From Streptomyces phaeolivaceus (GTDB taxonomy: Bacteria; Actinomycetota; Actinomycetes; Streptomycetales; Streptomycetaceae), in NCBI RefSeq assembly GCF_009184865.1, contig NZ_CP045096.1, positions 1 to 64,000 of the forward strand: a stretch of DNA of 64,000 nucleotides, in the 5' to 3' direction. Below are positions 24,984-34,189 of this stretch, in pieces. The notes beneath the pieces are model-generated. The model searched no databases. It was not told the DNA's origin and worked only from the letters and a program-made list of their open reading frames with translations. Made by a program: the position numbers and the translations under genes. Each line of letters begins with the position of its first letter. Positions within the stretch are counted from its first letter, which is position 1.

Positions 24984-26546
24984 TCAGCCCTTCGAGAACA
25001 TGCCGAGCATGCGGCGGGTGACGGCGAATCCGCCGAAGATGTTGATGCCGGCCAGCAGGATCGCGGCGAACGACAGTACGGTGACGGCGGTGTTGCCGTG
25101 TCCGATCTGCAGCAGCGCGCCGACCACGACGATCCCGGAGATGGCGTTGGTGACCGACATCAGCGGGGTGTGCAGTGCGTGGTGCACCTGGCCGATGACG
25201 TAGAAGCCGATGACGATCGCCAGCACGAACACCGTGAAGTGGCCGATGAGTTCGCTCGGCGAGAAGGCGGTCACCAGGAACAGGGCGAGCGCTCCGGCGC
25301 CGACGAGGGCGTAGGTGGAGCGGGCCGGGCGTGCGGGCTTCGCCGCCGCCGCGGAGGACGGCGTGGCGGGTTCCGGGGCGGCGTCGGGGGCGGGGGTGGG
25401 CGCGGCGGACACCTGTACCGGGGGCGGGGGCCAGGTCTTCTCTCCGTCGTGGACCACGGTCATCGAGCGCTGCACGATGTCGTCGAGGTCGAGGACGAGG
25501 CGGCCGTCCTTGCCGGGGGTGAGTAGCTTCATCAGGTTGACGAGGTTGGTGCCGTAGAGCTGTGAGGCCTGGGCGGGGAGGCGGCCGGGCAGGTCGGTGT
25601 AGCCGATGATCGTCACGTCGTTGTCGGTGACGACGGCCTTGCCGGCGACCGTTCCCTCGACGTTGCCGCCCTGGGCGGCGGCCATGTCGACGATGACGCT
25701 GCCGGGCTTCATGCGGGCGACGTCGGCGGCGGTGATGAGTCTCGGTGCCGGACGGCCCGGGATGAGCGCGGTGGTGATGATGATGTCGACGTCGGCCGCC
25801 TGCTCGGCGTACAACCGCCCGGCGTGCCGGTTGTAGTCGTCCGAGGTGGCCTTGGCGTAGCCGTCGGTGCTCACTTCCTGCGCGGCCGAGACCGTGAGGA
25901 ACTCGCCGCCCAGGGAGCGGACCTGTTCGGCGACCTCGGGCCGGGGGTCGGTGGCGCGGACCACGGCGCCGAGGCTGCGGGCGGCGCCGATCGCCGCGAG
26001 TCCGGCGACCCCGGCGCCGGCCACCAGGACCTTGGCGGGGGGCACCTTGCCGGCGGCGGTCACCTGTCCGGTGAAGAACCGTCCGAAGGCGTGCGCGGCC
26101 TCGACGACGGCCCGGTATCCGGCGATGTTCGCCATCGAGCTGAGGACGTCCAGCGACTGGGCTCGGGAGATGCGGGGCACGGCGTCCATGGCGAGGACGG
26201 TGATGGGTCGCCGGGCCAGATCCTCGACCAGTTCCGGGTTGAACGCCGGGCTGATCAGCGCGATCAGTGTCGCCCCGTCGGGCAGTCGGCCGATCTCCTC
26301 GGTGGAGGGGCCGTTCACCTTGAGCACGATCTGTGCCGCCCACGGGTCGCCGAGCCGGGCGCCGGCCTCCTCGTAGGCCGCGTCGGAGAAGCGGGACGAC
26401 GCCCCCGCCCCCGGTTCGACCACCACGTCGTACCCGAGCGTGACAAGCTTTCCCACGGTGGCCGGGGTCGCCGCCACCCTCGTCTCACCCACGGTCGACT
26501 CGGCCGGGACGCCGATGCTCTGGGGTTCGGGTTCCGCTTGGACCAT
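24984..26546 (-). CDS. pntA: NAD(P) transhydrogenase subunit alpha (fused alpha1-alpha2)
   Basis: This subunit of about 520 residues binds NAD(H). The N-terminal AlaDH/PNT domain begins [21 protein letters not shown]. The Rossmann motif is [21 protein letters not shown], then [12 protein letters not shown], and the mobile loop is near [15 protein letters not shown] Pro/Ala linker ([17 protein letters not shown]) leads to three or four membrane helices ([18 protein letters not shown] to the end). Some actinobacteria keep these as two proteins; here they are one. ATG at 26546 is preferred over the upstream GTG at 26558. Confidence 0.94.
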   Translation of the reverse strand: MVQAEPEPQSIGVPAESTVGETRVAATPATVGKLVTLGYDVVVEPGAGASSRFSDAAYEEAGARLGDPWAAQIVLKVNGPSTEEIGRLPDGATLIALISPAFNPELVEDLARRPITVLAMDAVPRISRAQSLDVLSSMANIAGYRAVVEAAHAFGRFFTGQVTAAGKVPPAKVLVAGAGVAGLAAIGAARSLGAVVRATDPRPEVAEQVRSLGGEFLTVSAAQEVSTDGYAKATSDDYNRHAGRLYAEQAADVDIIITTALIPGRPAPRLITAADVARMKPGSVIVDMAAAQGGNVEGTVAGKAVVTDNDVTIIGYTDLPGRLPAQASQLYGTNLVNLMKLLTPGKDGRLVLDLDDIVQRSMTVVHDGEKTWPPPPVQVSAAPTPAPDAAPEPATPSSAAAAKPARPARSTYALVGAGALALFLVTAFSPSELIGHFTVFVLAIVIGFYVIGQVHHALHTPLMSVTNAISGIVVVGALLQIGHGNTAVTVLSFAAILLAGINIFGGFAVTRRMLGMFSKG

Positions 26547-26642
26547 CCTCTGCCTCACTTCCCTGTGATTCCGGCTGTGATTCCTGTGCCCGCTTGTTGA
26601 CCCATGCCCCAGGAGTACGAGGTGGATACGGGACCGGAGCGC

Positions 26643-27368
26643 TCAATCGGTGGTCGGGGGGCCGGGATTGCCGTCGTACGGCGGCGATGTGGGCGCGGTG
26701 AGCGCGGGGGCCCGTGGTGTCCTCACCGATCCCCTGGGTGGTGGCAGCCGCGCTTCCTGGGGCCAGCCGTTCAGTCGGGTGAACTGACGCATGAAGCGCT
26801 CGCACCGTGCGGTGCGGTCGTCGCCTCGGTCGGGCAGCCGAGTGCGCTCGATCATCCGTGCGGGGTCCGGCTCGGACGGTTCCAGCATGGGTATCTCGGC
26901 GTCGGCGAACTCGCCGCCGCCCAGGCTTCCCGCCGCCAGCGCAAGGGCCGTCGCGGTCACGACGCCGACACACGTCCGCGTGGGGCTGAACACCGCGTGC
27001 ACCGGTTCACGGTGCCCCTGCCGAAGCTCATGGTCCGTCGACTGATCCGTCGACTGGTCCGTCGACTCGCAGGGGTCCCACTCGATGAGTCCGACCGTGT
27101 CTCCCGATCCGGCGACACGGAAGGCGAGGTCGAGCCCGCTCGGGGACTCGCCACCGCACGCGCCGACCAGTACGGTGCCCAGCTCCCGGGGCGCGAGAGG
27201 CCGGCCCGCGTCGACGAGGCGTCCCTGAACGAATCTGCGGTCGGTGATCACGTCGATGCCGGGGACCGTGCGCAGACCGAGCAACCGCGCCCACGTCTCC
27301 CGGGCCGTGGCGACGAGCCGGTCCAGGGGCACGGGGGCGTGCATCGTTCCCACGAGGTCGACGGACAT
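26643..27368 (-). CDS. Hypothetical protein
   Basis: This 241-residue soluble protein is of unknown function. The first 120 residues look like a compact alpha/beta domain (PLDRLVATARETWARLLGLR, then VLVGACGGESPSGLDLAFRV). A short tandem STDQ repeat from a 12-bp DNA unit follows (27030-27066). The second half ends in a proline-rich tail. Similar proteins occur in Streptomyces next to other uncharacterised genes. The product is transcribed in the same direction as pntA but with an 84-bp gap. Confidence 0.65.
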   Translation of the reverse strand: MSVDLVGTMHAPVPLDRLVATARETWARLLGLRTVPGIDVITDRRFVQGRLVDAGRPLAPRELGTVLVGACGGESPSGLDLAFRVAGSGDTVGLIEWDPCESTDQSTDQSTDHELRQGHREPVHAVFSPTRTCVGVVTATALALAAGSLGGGEFADAEIPMLEPSEPDPARMIERTRLPDRGDDRTARCERFMRQFTRLNGWPQEARLPPPRGSVRTPRAPALTAPTSPPYDGNPGPPTTD

Positions 27369-27497
27369 GCCGACGAAGAAAGCCGCTCAGCGCCGCCCGC
27401 CCGTGTCCGTTTTCGTACTGGCGGGCCGAACCTTGCGGCGCGCGTGCAGGAGCCGCTGTTGTTTCAGTGCCCTTCCCGACGGGCCTGCGGAAGAGGC

Positions 27498-28082
27498 TTA
27501 TAGAGAAGGTACGTTGGGCAAATCCTCGGCGTCGCAGGTGTCTGTGCGGGCCTTGGTGGCGGCGAGTCGGGCGGACCATTCGCGTTCGGCGACGGTGAGG
27601 CCGCTCTCCAGGGTGTCGACGAACAGCGTTCGGTTCACCGTCGCCACCGTCGGCTCGCGCCGGGGCTCGGTGTCCCGGGCAGCGCCGCCGTCGTCGCGTA
27701 CTCGGCAGGCGAGGTGGATCCGGTCCCCGTCGGGGAACGCGAACGCTGTGACGTCGTCGGTGCACTCTCCCCACTCCAGGAACGCACAGCGTGCGAGTGC
27801 CGCTTCGGCGCCGTGTGCGGTATGGGTATCGGTATCGGCGTGCATCCAGTTCTCGGCGATGCGGAAGGCCTCGGACGGCGAGGTGAAGCCGTTCGGCGGC
27901 GTGGTCGGCGTGCGGAAGCGTTCGAGTTCGTCCTTGAGCTTCTTGACCAGCAGGGGTGGGTAGAACGCGTTGTCCCACGTGTTCGCGTGGAGCCCGCCGA
28001 TGAAGACGTCGACGCACAGCAGCCCCGGGTCCCGTTCGACGTGGAACTCCAAACCGAATGCGGTCTGCGACCCGAACAACAT
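27498..28082 (-). CDS. Hypothetical protein
   Basis: This 194-residue protein begins MLFGSQTAFGLEFHVERDPG with GGGAAGG eight bases before the ATG at 28082. It contains TWDNAFYPPLLVKKLKDELERF and FLEWGECTDDVTAFAFPDGD, an alpha/beta composition without a known motif. It resembles small Streptomyces proteins found near contact-dependent or immunity genes, but that likeness is weak. It is oriented like its two neighbours. Confidence 0.65.
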   Translation of the reverse strand: MLFGSQTAFGLEFHVERDPGLLCVDVFIGGLHANTWDNAFYPPLLVKKLKDELERFRTPTTPPNGFTSPSEAFRIAENWMHADTDTHTAHGAEAALARCAFLEWGECTDDVTAFAFPDGDRIHLACRVRDDGGAARDTEPRREPTVATVNRTLFVDTLESGLTVAEREWSARLAATKARTDTCDAEDLPNVPSL

Positions 28083-28194
28083 GGCTACCTTCCCGGCCGT
28101 GGCGCGACGATCCGCTTTCGGTGCTGCGGTGCTGGACGACACAGCGGCCGAGCGCAACATCGCCGCCGACGAGCAGGGGAACTCGGTCCGCCGT

Positions 28195-28551
28195 TCAATA
28201 GCCGGGCGGGATCCGGTCCTGTGGGCCGTCCGCCGTTTCCGCCGTGCCTTGCTCCATCCGCGCCCGCTCGGCCACGGTCGGGTCGGTCGAGTCCGAGACC
28301 AGTTCCGCGACGCGTAGAGTGCACTCCCACTCCGTCAGCTTGCCCTTGATCACCACCAGGTACGTCTCCTGGTCGGCGAAGCGGTACACCTGACGCCGCT
28401 TCTCGATGATGCTCCGGCTCGGCACATACGTGTGGACGGCAGCGCGGAGCGCCTTCAGGGCCTCGTCCTTCGTCTCCCGCCCACGGCAGATGAACTCGGT
28501 CCTGTACGCCTCACCGTAGGAGTACTGCACCGTCACAGCCCAGTTGCCCAT
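28195..28551 (-). CDS. Hypothetical small protein
   Basis: This 118-residue protein begins GNWAVTVQYSYGEAYRTEFI and continues RETKDEALKALRAAVHTYVP and RQVYRFADQETYLVVIKG. The alternating beta strands and one helix suggest a small alpha/beta fold. ATG at 28551 has GGGGGA six bases upstream; a GTG at 28557 is less likely because the ribosome site would touch it. No function is known. Confidence 0.7.
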   Translation of the reverse strand: MGNWAVTVQYSYGEAYRTEFICRGRETKDEALKALRAAVHTYVPSRSIIEKRRQVYRFADQETYLVVIKGKLTEWECTLRVAELVSDSTDPTVAERARMEQGTAETADGPQDRIPPGY

Positions 28552-28704
28552 GCCCACTCCCCCATCCCCCCGCCCTCGCGCCCTTGCCCGGCAGTCGCAG
28601 CTCAGGCTCCGGGGGAAACGCTAACGCCGGTGATGAGGCTTGGCTACGTCGACCGCGGGCCCGCGAGCGGTTCACCACGCGGACAGCGGCAGGTGGTCGC
28701 TGAC

Positions 28705-29283
28705 CTACTTGACGCGGTCGAGGAAGGCGAGCACGCGATCGTTGACCTGCTGCGCGGCCTGTTCGTCGTAGGACGGCAGACTGCTGTCGGTGAACAGGTG
28801 TCTGTCGCCGGGGTAGAGGAACAACTCGGCGTCCGCCGCGGTCTCGACGAGCGCGCGAGCGGCGTCCACATCGCCCTCCCCCGCGAAGAAGGGATCCGCG
28901 TCCATGCCGTGGACCTGGACCGGGACGTCCTGGGGCCAGACGTCGCCGAACTCCGAGACCGGGACGCAGGCTTCGAGCAGCAGTGCGCCCTTCGCACCGG
29001 GGCGGGTCTGGGCCAGTCGCTGTGCCGACATGACGCCGAGGGAGAATCCGACGTGGACGAGTTCTGCGGGCAGCTGTTCCGCGGCGGCCGTTCCGCGCGC
29101 CGCGATCGTGTCGAAGCCGACGCTCCGGCCGTAGCCGATGCCCTCCTCAAGGCTGTCGAACACGTGCCCCTCGTACAGGTCCGGGGCGTGGACGGTGTGT
29201 CCGGCGCGGCGCAACCGCTCGGCGAACTCGCGCACGCCCGTGGTCAGCCCGTGTCCGTGGTGGAAGACCAGCACCTCAGCCAT
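28705..29283 (-). CDS. Dienelactone-hydrolase-family protein
   Basis: This 192-residue alpha/beta hydrolase has GHTVHAPDLYEGHVFDSLEE after the first strand, nucleophile elbow VHVGFSLGVMSAQRLA, a late Asp in VHGMDADPFFAGEGD and His in YPGDRHLFTDSSLP. Dienelactone hydrolases usually have Cys at the nucleophile; here it is Ser (GFSLG), so it may act as an esterase. ATG at 29283 follows GAGGGGAG. A role in aromatic catabolism is possible in view of the right half of the window, but it is far from those genes. Confidence 0.85.
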   Translation of the reverse strand: MAEVLVFHHGHGLTTGVREFAERLRRAGHTVHAPDLYEGHVFDSLEEGIGYGRSVGFDTIAARGTAAAEQLPAELVHVGFSLGVMSAQRLAQTRPGAKGALLLEACVPVSEFGDVWPQDVPVQVHGMDADPFFAGEGDVDAARALVETAADAELFLYPGDRHLFTDSSLPSYDEQAAQQVNDRVLAFLDRVK

Positions 29284-29630
29284 GTCGCTCCCCTCGTGTC
29301 GCGGTGCCCGTGTGGCATCTGCGGCACGAGTATGGCCCCCGGCACTGACATCCACGGGCCCGGCCGGACGGGGTGCGGCGGTGACGGCCGTAAGGGTCCG
29401 GTGGTACGGGGCGTTGACACATAACGGGCCGATAAACCGCATTGCACCGATTATCACTGCTTCGAGGTAAGCATCTTGTCTCCCTGGTGGATGCGGCCAG
29501 TCCGGCGGCTAACTTTCTGCAGGTGGACGGATTCCTGTGATCCTTCTCGCCCGCCCCCAACTCCTCCGTGTCCTTCGTTCGGCGCACTCCTGCGCGCCGG
29601 ACGACCCGCCGTGCAAGGAGAAAGCCCTCG
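29284..29630. other. Intergenic region upstream of the encapsulin/MIB operon
   Basis: This 347-bp divergent gap must contain the promoters of the hydrolase gene and the encapsulin operon. A TTGACA lies at 29414-29419, followed by an AT-rich patch, but no -10 at normal spacing was evident. AAGGAG at 29616-29621 serves the encapsulin start. Confidence 0.5.
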
Positions 29631-31046
29631 ATGTCCGTCGACAGCGTCCGGGAAGCTCGGACCACATCCGACGCACCGCAGCAGTCCCTGGGTACTGCCG
29701 CCGCCCGTAACCTCGCCACGACCACCAAGTCCGCCCCGCAGATGCAGGAGATCACCTCCCGCTGGTTGCTGCGGATGCTGCCCTGGGTCGAGGCCGAGGG
29801 TGGCGCCTACCGGGTCAACCGGCGACTGCGCCATACCGTCGGCGACGGGCGCGTCGCATTCGTCCAGGAGGGCGCCACGGTCCGGGTGATCCCCCGGGAA
29901 CTCGGTGAACTGGCCCTGCTGCGCGGATTCGAGGACACGGACGTCCTCACCGCCCTCGCCGACCGCTGCGCACAGCGCGACTTCGTGGCGGGCGAAGTCC
30001 TCGTCGAGCGCGGCAGCCCCGCCGAGGGGATCCATCTGATCGCCCACGGCCGGGTCGGCCAGACGTCCGAGGGCAAGTACGGCGGAGAGATCGCCATCGC
30101 GGTCCTCTCGGACGGCGAACACTTCGGTGAGAACGCCCTGCTGGACCCCGACGCCCGCCACGACCGTACGGTCACCGCCGAGACCGCCGGTACCCTCCTC
30201 ACCCTCTCCCGTGCCGGCTTCGCCGCCGTCCGGGCCTCCGCGCCCCGTCTCCAGGCCCACGTCGACCGGTTCGGCTCCCGCACACGGCAGCGGCAGAACA
30301 AGCACGGCGAGGCCGAGATCGCGCTGACGGCAGGTCACGTCGGCGAGGTCGACCTGCCGAGCGCCTTCGTCGACTACGAACTGGAGCCGCGCGAGTACGA
30401 ACTGTCCGTCGCGCAGACCGTTCTGCGGGTCCACACCCGGGTCGCCGACCTCTACAACGGTCCGATGAACCAGAGCGAGGAGCAACTCCGGCTCACCATC
30501 GAGGCCTTGCGTGAGCGCCAGGAACACGAGCTGATCAACAACCGCGAGTTCGGGCTGCTGCACAACGCCGACTTCAAGCAACGCATCCAACCCCGCTCGG
30601 GCCCGCCGACCCCGGACGACATGGACGATCTCCTCTGCCGGCGACGCGGCACCAAACTGTTCCTCGCCCATCCCAGGACCATCGCCGCCATCGGACGTGG
30701 CTTCAACGCCCACGGTCTCTACCCCGACCATGTCGACCTCGGCGGGCAGTCCGTCCCCGCGTGGCGCGGGGTCCCCATCCTGCCGTGCAACAAGATCCCG
30801 ATCAGCAAGGAACAGACCAGTTCCATCATCGCGATGCGCACGGGCGAGAAGAACCAGGGCGTCATCGGCCTGTGGCGGACCGGGCTGCTGGACGAGTACG
30901 AAGACGGCCTCTCCGTGCGCTTCATGGGCATCAACGAACAGGCGATCATCTCCTACCTCGTCAGCACCTACTACTCCGCCGCGGTGCTCCTGCCCGACGC
31001 CCTCGGCGTGATGGAGAACGTCCAGATCGCCCCCGCCCCGCGCTGA
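29631..31046 (+). CDS. Family 2B encapsulin shell protein with CNMP-binding domain (EshA-like)
   Basis: This 471-residue protein combines an HK97-type encapsulin fold with an internal cyclic-nucleotide-binding-like domain. The latter spans about residues 95-215 ([58 protein letters not shown]). The C-terminal part ([20 protein letters not shown] to [20 protein letters not shown]) is the shell domain. Family 2B encapsulins in actinobacteria enclose terpene synthases, and the MIB synthase gene follows. The historical Streptomyces name for such proteins is EshA. ATG at 29631 follows AAGGAG. Confidence 0.93.
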   Translation: MSVDSVREARTTSDAPQQSLGTAAARNLATTTKSAPQMQEITSRWLLRMLPWVEAEGGAYRVNRRLRHTVGDGRVAFVQEGATVRVIPRELGELALLRGFEDTDVLTALADRCAQRDFVAGEVLVERGSPAEGIHLIAHGRVGQTSEGKYGGEIAIAVLSDGEHFGENALLDPDARHDRTVTAETAGTLLTLSRAGFAAVRASAPRLQAHVDRFGSRTRQRQNKHGEAEIALTAGHVGEVDLPSAFVDYELEPREYELSVAQTVLRVHTRVADLYNGPMNQSEEQLRLTIEALRERQEHELINNREFGLLHNADFKQRIQPRSGPPTPDDMDDLLCRRRGTKLFLAHPRTIAAIGRGFNAHGLYPDHVDLGGQSVPAWRGVPILPCNKIPISKEQTSSIIAMRTGEKNQGVIGLWRTGLLDEYEDGLSVRFMGINEQAIISYLVSTYYSAAVLLPDALGVMENVQIAPAPR

Positions 31047-31090
31047 CGGGCCTACGCGCTGACGGGCCTTCGGGCTGACGCGCCTACGGG

Positions 31091-31194
31091 CTTACGGGCT
31101 TACGGGCTTACGGGCTTACGGGCTTACGGGCTTACGGGCTTACGGGCTTACGGGCTTACGGGCTTACGGGCTTACGGGCTTACGGGCTTACGGC
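31091..31194. repeat. 8-bp tandem array between encapsulin and MIB synthase genes
   Basis: CTTACGGG is repeated twelve times without error (31091-31186), with a degenerate thirteenth copy (CTTACGGC) and diverged half-copies at 31050-31090. It starts 44 bp after the encapsulin stop and ends 85 bp before the synthase start. There are no unique spacers, so it is not a CRISPR. Confidence 0.95.
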
Positions 31195-31279
31195 CTGATC
31201 CGCCGCGCGCACGGCGAAGCATCCACCCCACCGCAGCAATACGGCGGAGCACCCGCCCCACCGCAGCAAGGAGCTACCG

Positions 31280-32647
31280 ATGCCCGACTCCGGGCCCCTC
31301 GGGTCCTCACCCCCTGAGCAGCGGCCGACGCCGCACACGGCCCTGCCGGACGCCCCCGCGCCGGTGATCCCGGACCTCCCGGTCGCACCGATCGCCTCCG
31401 GCTTTCTGGCAGCACTGCATCCGGCGGTCATGACGCCCGGTCCGCCACCGGCTCCCGCCCCCGCACCGGCGCCTGCACCCGCACCCGCACCCGCCAAGAG
31501 CACCGGCACCGCCGTACGGGAATCGGCGGACGCACCCGCACCCGACTCCGCGCTTCAGGGAATCCTGCGCGGGTCGACCGGGCTGGGCATGACCGCGCTC
31601 GCCCTGGCCGACCGGTACAGGGCCGCGCTGCCGGCGCCGGAGTCCCCGGCACCCGTTCCGCCCGCCGAGGGGCGAGCCGTTCCCGGTCTGTATCACCACC
31701 CCGTCCCGGAGCCCGACCCGGTGCGTGTCGAAGAGGTGAGCCGCCGGATCAAGCGCTGGGCCGAGGACGAGGTCCAGCTCTATCCGGAGGAGTGGGAGGG
31801 GCAGTTCGACGGCTTCTCCGTCGGCCGTTACATGGTCGCCTGCCACCCCGACGCCCCCACGGTCGACCATCTGATGCTGGCCACCCGGCTGATGGTCGCG
31901 GAGAACGCGGTGGACGACTGCTACTGCGAGGACCACGGCGGGTCACCCGTCGGTCTCGGCGGACGCCTCCTGCTCGCGCACACCGCGCTCGATCACGTCC
32001 ACAGCACGGCGGAGTACGCACCGGCGTGGCAGGAGTCGCTCGGATCGGACGCCCCGCGTCGGGCGTACCGCAGCGCGATGGACTACTTCGTCCGGGCGAC
32101 CACACCCTCCCAGGCGGATCGGTACCGGCATGACATGGCCCGTCTGCACATGGGCTATCTCGCCGAGGCCGCGTGGGCGCAGACCGGTCATGTGCCGGAG
32201 GTGTGGGAGTACCTGGCGATGCGTCAGTTCAACAACTTCCGCCCCTGTCCCACGATCACCGACGCCGTCGGCGGCTACGAACTGCCGGCGGACGCGCACG
32301 CCCGGCCGGACATGCAGCGGGTCATCGCCCTCGCGGGCAACGCGACGACCATCGTCAACGACCTGTACTCGTACACCAAGGAACTCGACAGCCCCGGCCT
32401 CCATCTGAACCTGCCGGTGGTGATCGCGAAGCGCGAGCAGCTGTCCGAGCGCGACGCCTATCTCAAGGCCGTCGAGGTCCACAACGAACTCCAGCACGCC
32501 TTCGAGGCCGCCGCGGCCGAGCTGGCGCGGGCCTGCCCGCTGCCCACCGTGCTGCGGTTCCTCAGGGGCGTGGCCGCCTGGGTCGACGGCAACCACGACT
32601 GGCACCGCACCAATACCTTCCGCTACACCCTGCCCGATTTCTGGTAA
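31280..32647 (+). CDS. 2-methylisoborneol synthase
   Basis: This 455-residue class I terpene cyclase turns 2-methylgeranyl diphosphate into 2-methylisoborneol, an earthy odorant. The metal-binding motif is DDCYCED near residue 211 and the NSE-type motif is NDLYSYTKE near residue 360. The MIB signature CEDHGGSPVGLGGRL is present. The first 140 residues are disordered and Pro/Ala-rich, with a PAPAPA run from a repeated DNA stretch. Such N-terminal regions are known to target the enzyme into the family 2B encapsulin. ATG follows AAGGAG. Confidence 0.96.
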   Translation: MPDSGPLGSSPPEQRPTPHTALPDAPAPVIPDLPVAPIASGFLAALHPAVMTPGPPPAPAPAPAPAPAPAPAKSTGTAVRESADAPAPDSALQGILRGSTGLGMTALALADRYRAALPAPESPAPVPPAEGRAVPGLYHHPVPEPDPVRVEEVSRRIKRWAEDEVQLYPEEWEGQFDGFSVGRYMVACHPDAPTVDHLMLATRLMVAENAVDDCYCEDHGGSPVGLGGRLLLAHTALDHVHSTAEYAPAWQESLGSDAPRRAYRSAMDYFVRATTPSQADRYRHDMARLHMGYLAEAAWAQTGHVPEVWEYLAMRQFNNFRPCPTITDAVGGYELPADAHARPDMQRVIALAGNATTIVNDLYSYTKELDSPGLHLNLPVVIAKREQLSERDAYLKAVEVHNELQHAFEAAAAELARACPLPTVLRFLRGVAAWVDGNHDWHRTNTFRYTLPDFW

Positions 32648-32663
32648 AGAACGGATACTTTCT

Positions 32664-33581
32664 GTGATCACTGAGACCACTGCCACGTCCGCCGCCCTGT
32701 CCGCCACCGCGTCCGCCGCCACGTCCGCCGTCACCGCGAAGATCCCGGCTCCGGCGTCGCCGTACCAGGGGGACATCGCCCGCTACTGGAACAACGAGGC
32801 GCGGCCCGTCAACCTGCGCCTCGGTGACGTGGACGGGCTCTACCACCATCACTACGGCATCGGCGCCGTGGACCACGCCGCGCTCGGCGACCCGGCGCAC
32901 AGCGAGTACGAGAAGAAGCTCATCGCGGAGCTGCACCGGCTGGAGTCGGCGCAGGCGGAGTTCCTCCTGGACCACCTCGGCGGCGTCGGTGCGGACGACA
33001 CCCTCGTCGACGCCGGCTGCGGGCGCGGCGGCTCCATGGTGATGGCTCACCAGCGCTTCGGCAGCAGGGTCGAGGGGGTCACCCTGTCCGCCACCCAGGC
33101 CGACTTCGGCAACAACCGGGCGCGGGAACTCCGTATCGACGACCGTGTCCGTTCCCGTGTGTGCAACATGCTCGACACGCCGTTCGACAAGGGCAGCGTC
33201 GCGGCCTCGTGGAACAACGAGTCGACCATGTACGTCGACCTTCACGACCTGTTCGCGGAGCACTCGCGTTTCCTGAAGCCGGGCGGCCGGTACGTGACCA
33301 TCACCGGCTGCTGGAACCCCCGTTACGGCCAGCCGTCGAAGTGGGTCTCCCAGATCAACGCGCACTTCGAGTGCAACATCCACTCCCGCCGCGAGTATCT
33401 GCGCGCCATGGCCGACAACCGGCTCGTGCCGCACACCATCGTGGACCTCACCTCGGACACCCTGCCGTACTGGGAGTTGCGGGCGACGTCCTCGCTGGTC
33501 ACCGGAATCGAGGAGGCGTTCATCGAGTCCTACCGGGACGGCTCCTTCCAGTACGTCCTGATCGCGGCCGACCGCGTGTGA
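32664..33581 (+). CDS. Geranyl diphosphate 2-C-methyltransferase
   Basis: This 305-residue SAM-dependent enzyme adds a methyl group at C2 of geranyl diphosphate, making the substrate of the preceding cyclase. SAM motif I is LVDAGCGRGGSMVMAHQRFG. The N-terminal PYQGDIARYWNNEARPVNLR and DGLYHHHYGIGAVDHAALGD are diagnostic. It starts with GTG 17 bp after the synthase stop, so the two share an mRNA. Confidence 0.96.
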   Translation: MITETTATSAALSATASAATSAVTAKIPAPASPYQGDIARYWNNEARPVNLRLGDVDGLYHHHYGIGAVDHAALGDPAHSEYEKKLIAELHRLESAQAEFLLDHLGGVGADDTLVDAGCGRGGSMVMAHQRFGSRVEGVTLSATQADFGNNRARELRIDDRVRSRVCNMLDTPFDKGSVAASWNNESTMYVDLHDLFAEHSRFLKPGGRYVTITGCWNPRYGQPSKWVSQINAHFECNIHSRREYLRAMADNRLVPHTIVDLTSDTLPYWELRATSSLVTGIEEAFIESYRDGSFQYVLIAADRV

Positions 33582-33712
33582 GCCCGCTCTCGCGGGGCCG
33601 GGCCGCCGTTCAGGGGTCCGGCCCCGCGAGTCGTGGTGACGGCTGATCACAGTCGGGCCGCGATGCGATCCCGTGCGGTGCCGAACCGGTCATTCCGTGG
33701 TGCAGTCTTGCC

Positions 33713-34087
33713 ATGGCCTCACCGCCCGAGGACGACCAGGACACTCCGGCGCCTCCCCAGACCCGTGAACGCCCCTCCCTGCTCATGGACATCGCGGTCG
33801 CCCTGCTGTTCCTGGCCGCGGACGTCATCATCGTCGTGGTCGCCACGATGCTGTTGGTGATGATCGGCATGGGCACCGCTCAGCCACCGGACTCTTCCTC
33901 AACCGCGCGCTCCCGCGATGTCCCCGTCCTGATGTGGCTCGCCGTCTGGGGCATTCCGGCCCTGGCGGCGACCCATGCGGTCGTGCACGGCCTCCTGAGG
34001 ATGCCGGTCACCGCCGTCATCCAGAGCCTGTTCGCGCTCACCTGCACGCTCCTGGCCGTGGCGTGGACGCGCATGCTGCTGTCGTGA
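33713..34087 (+). CDS. Small membrane protein
   Basis: This 124-residue protein has a Pro-rich polar N-terminus and three hydrophobic segments: MDIAVALLFLAADVIIVVVA, VLMWLAVWGIPALAATHAVV and AVIQSLFALTCTLLAVAW. No family motif was recognised. It lies 131 bp after the MIB operon in the same direction but has no obvious link to it. Confidence 0.7.
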   Translation: MASPPEDDQDTPAPPQTRERPSLLMDIAVALLFLAADVIIVVVATMLLVMIGMGTAQPPDSSSTARSRDVPVLMWLAVWGIPALAATHAVVHGLLRMPVTAVIQSLFALTCTLLAVAWTRMLLS

Positions 34088-34189
34088 CGCGGTCGTGTCG
34101 AAGACGCCGAGGACGAGGACGAGGACGAGGACGGTGGCAACGAGGCCAGTCGCTACGAGGACGGTCGCGGGGGCCTTCGCTTCCGGTGG

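Noticed and set aside
29414..29419. TTGACA as the -35 box of the MIB operon
   Set aside because: No acceptable -10 box follows at 16-19 bp, and it is more than 200 bp from the start codon.
29454..30731. Long minus-strand open frame opposite the encapsulin gene
   Set aside because: It is the antisense frame of a clear encapsulin gene; high GC at third positions leaves such frames open. The same applies to the long frames opposite the IS256 transposase, the PucR-type gene, pntB and the sugar dehydrogenase.
31050..31195. Possible CRISPR array
   Set aside because: The unit is only 8 bp with no unique spacers and no cas genes nearby; it is a simple tandem repeat.
34106..34135. GAGGAC repeat as an acidic protein tail of the small membrane protein
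   Set aside because: The stop codon at 34085-34087 precedes it, so it is not translated.
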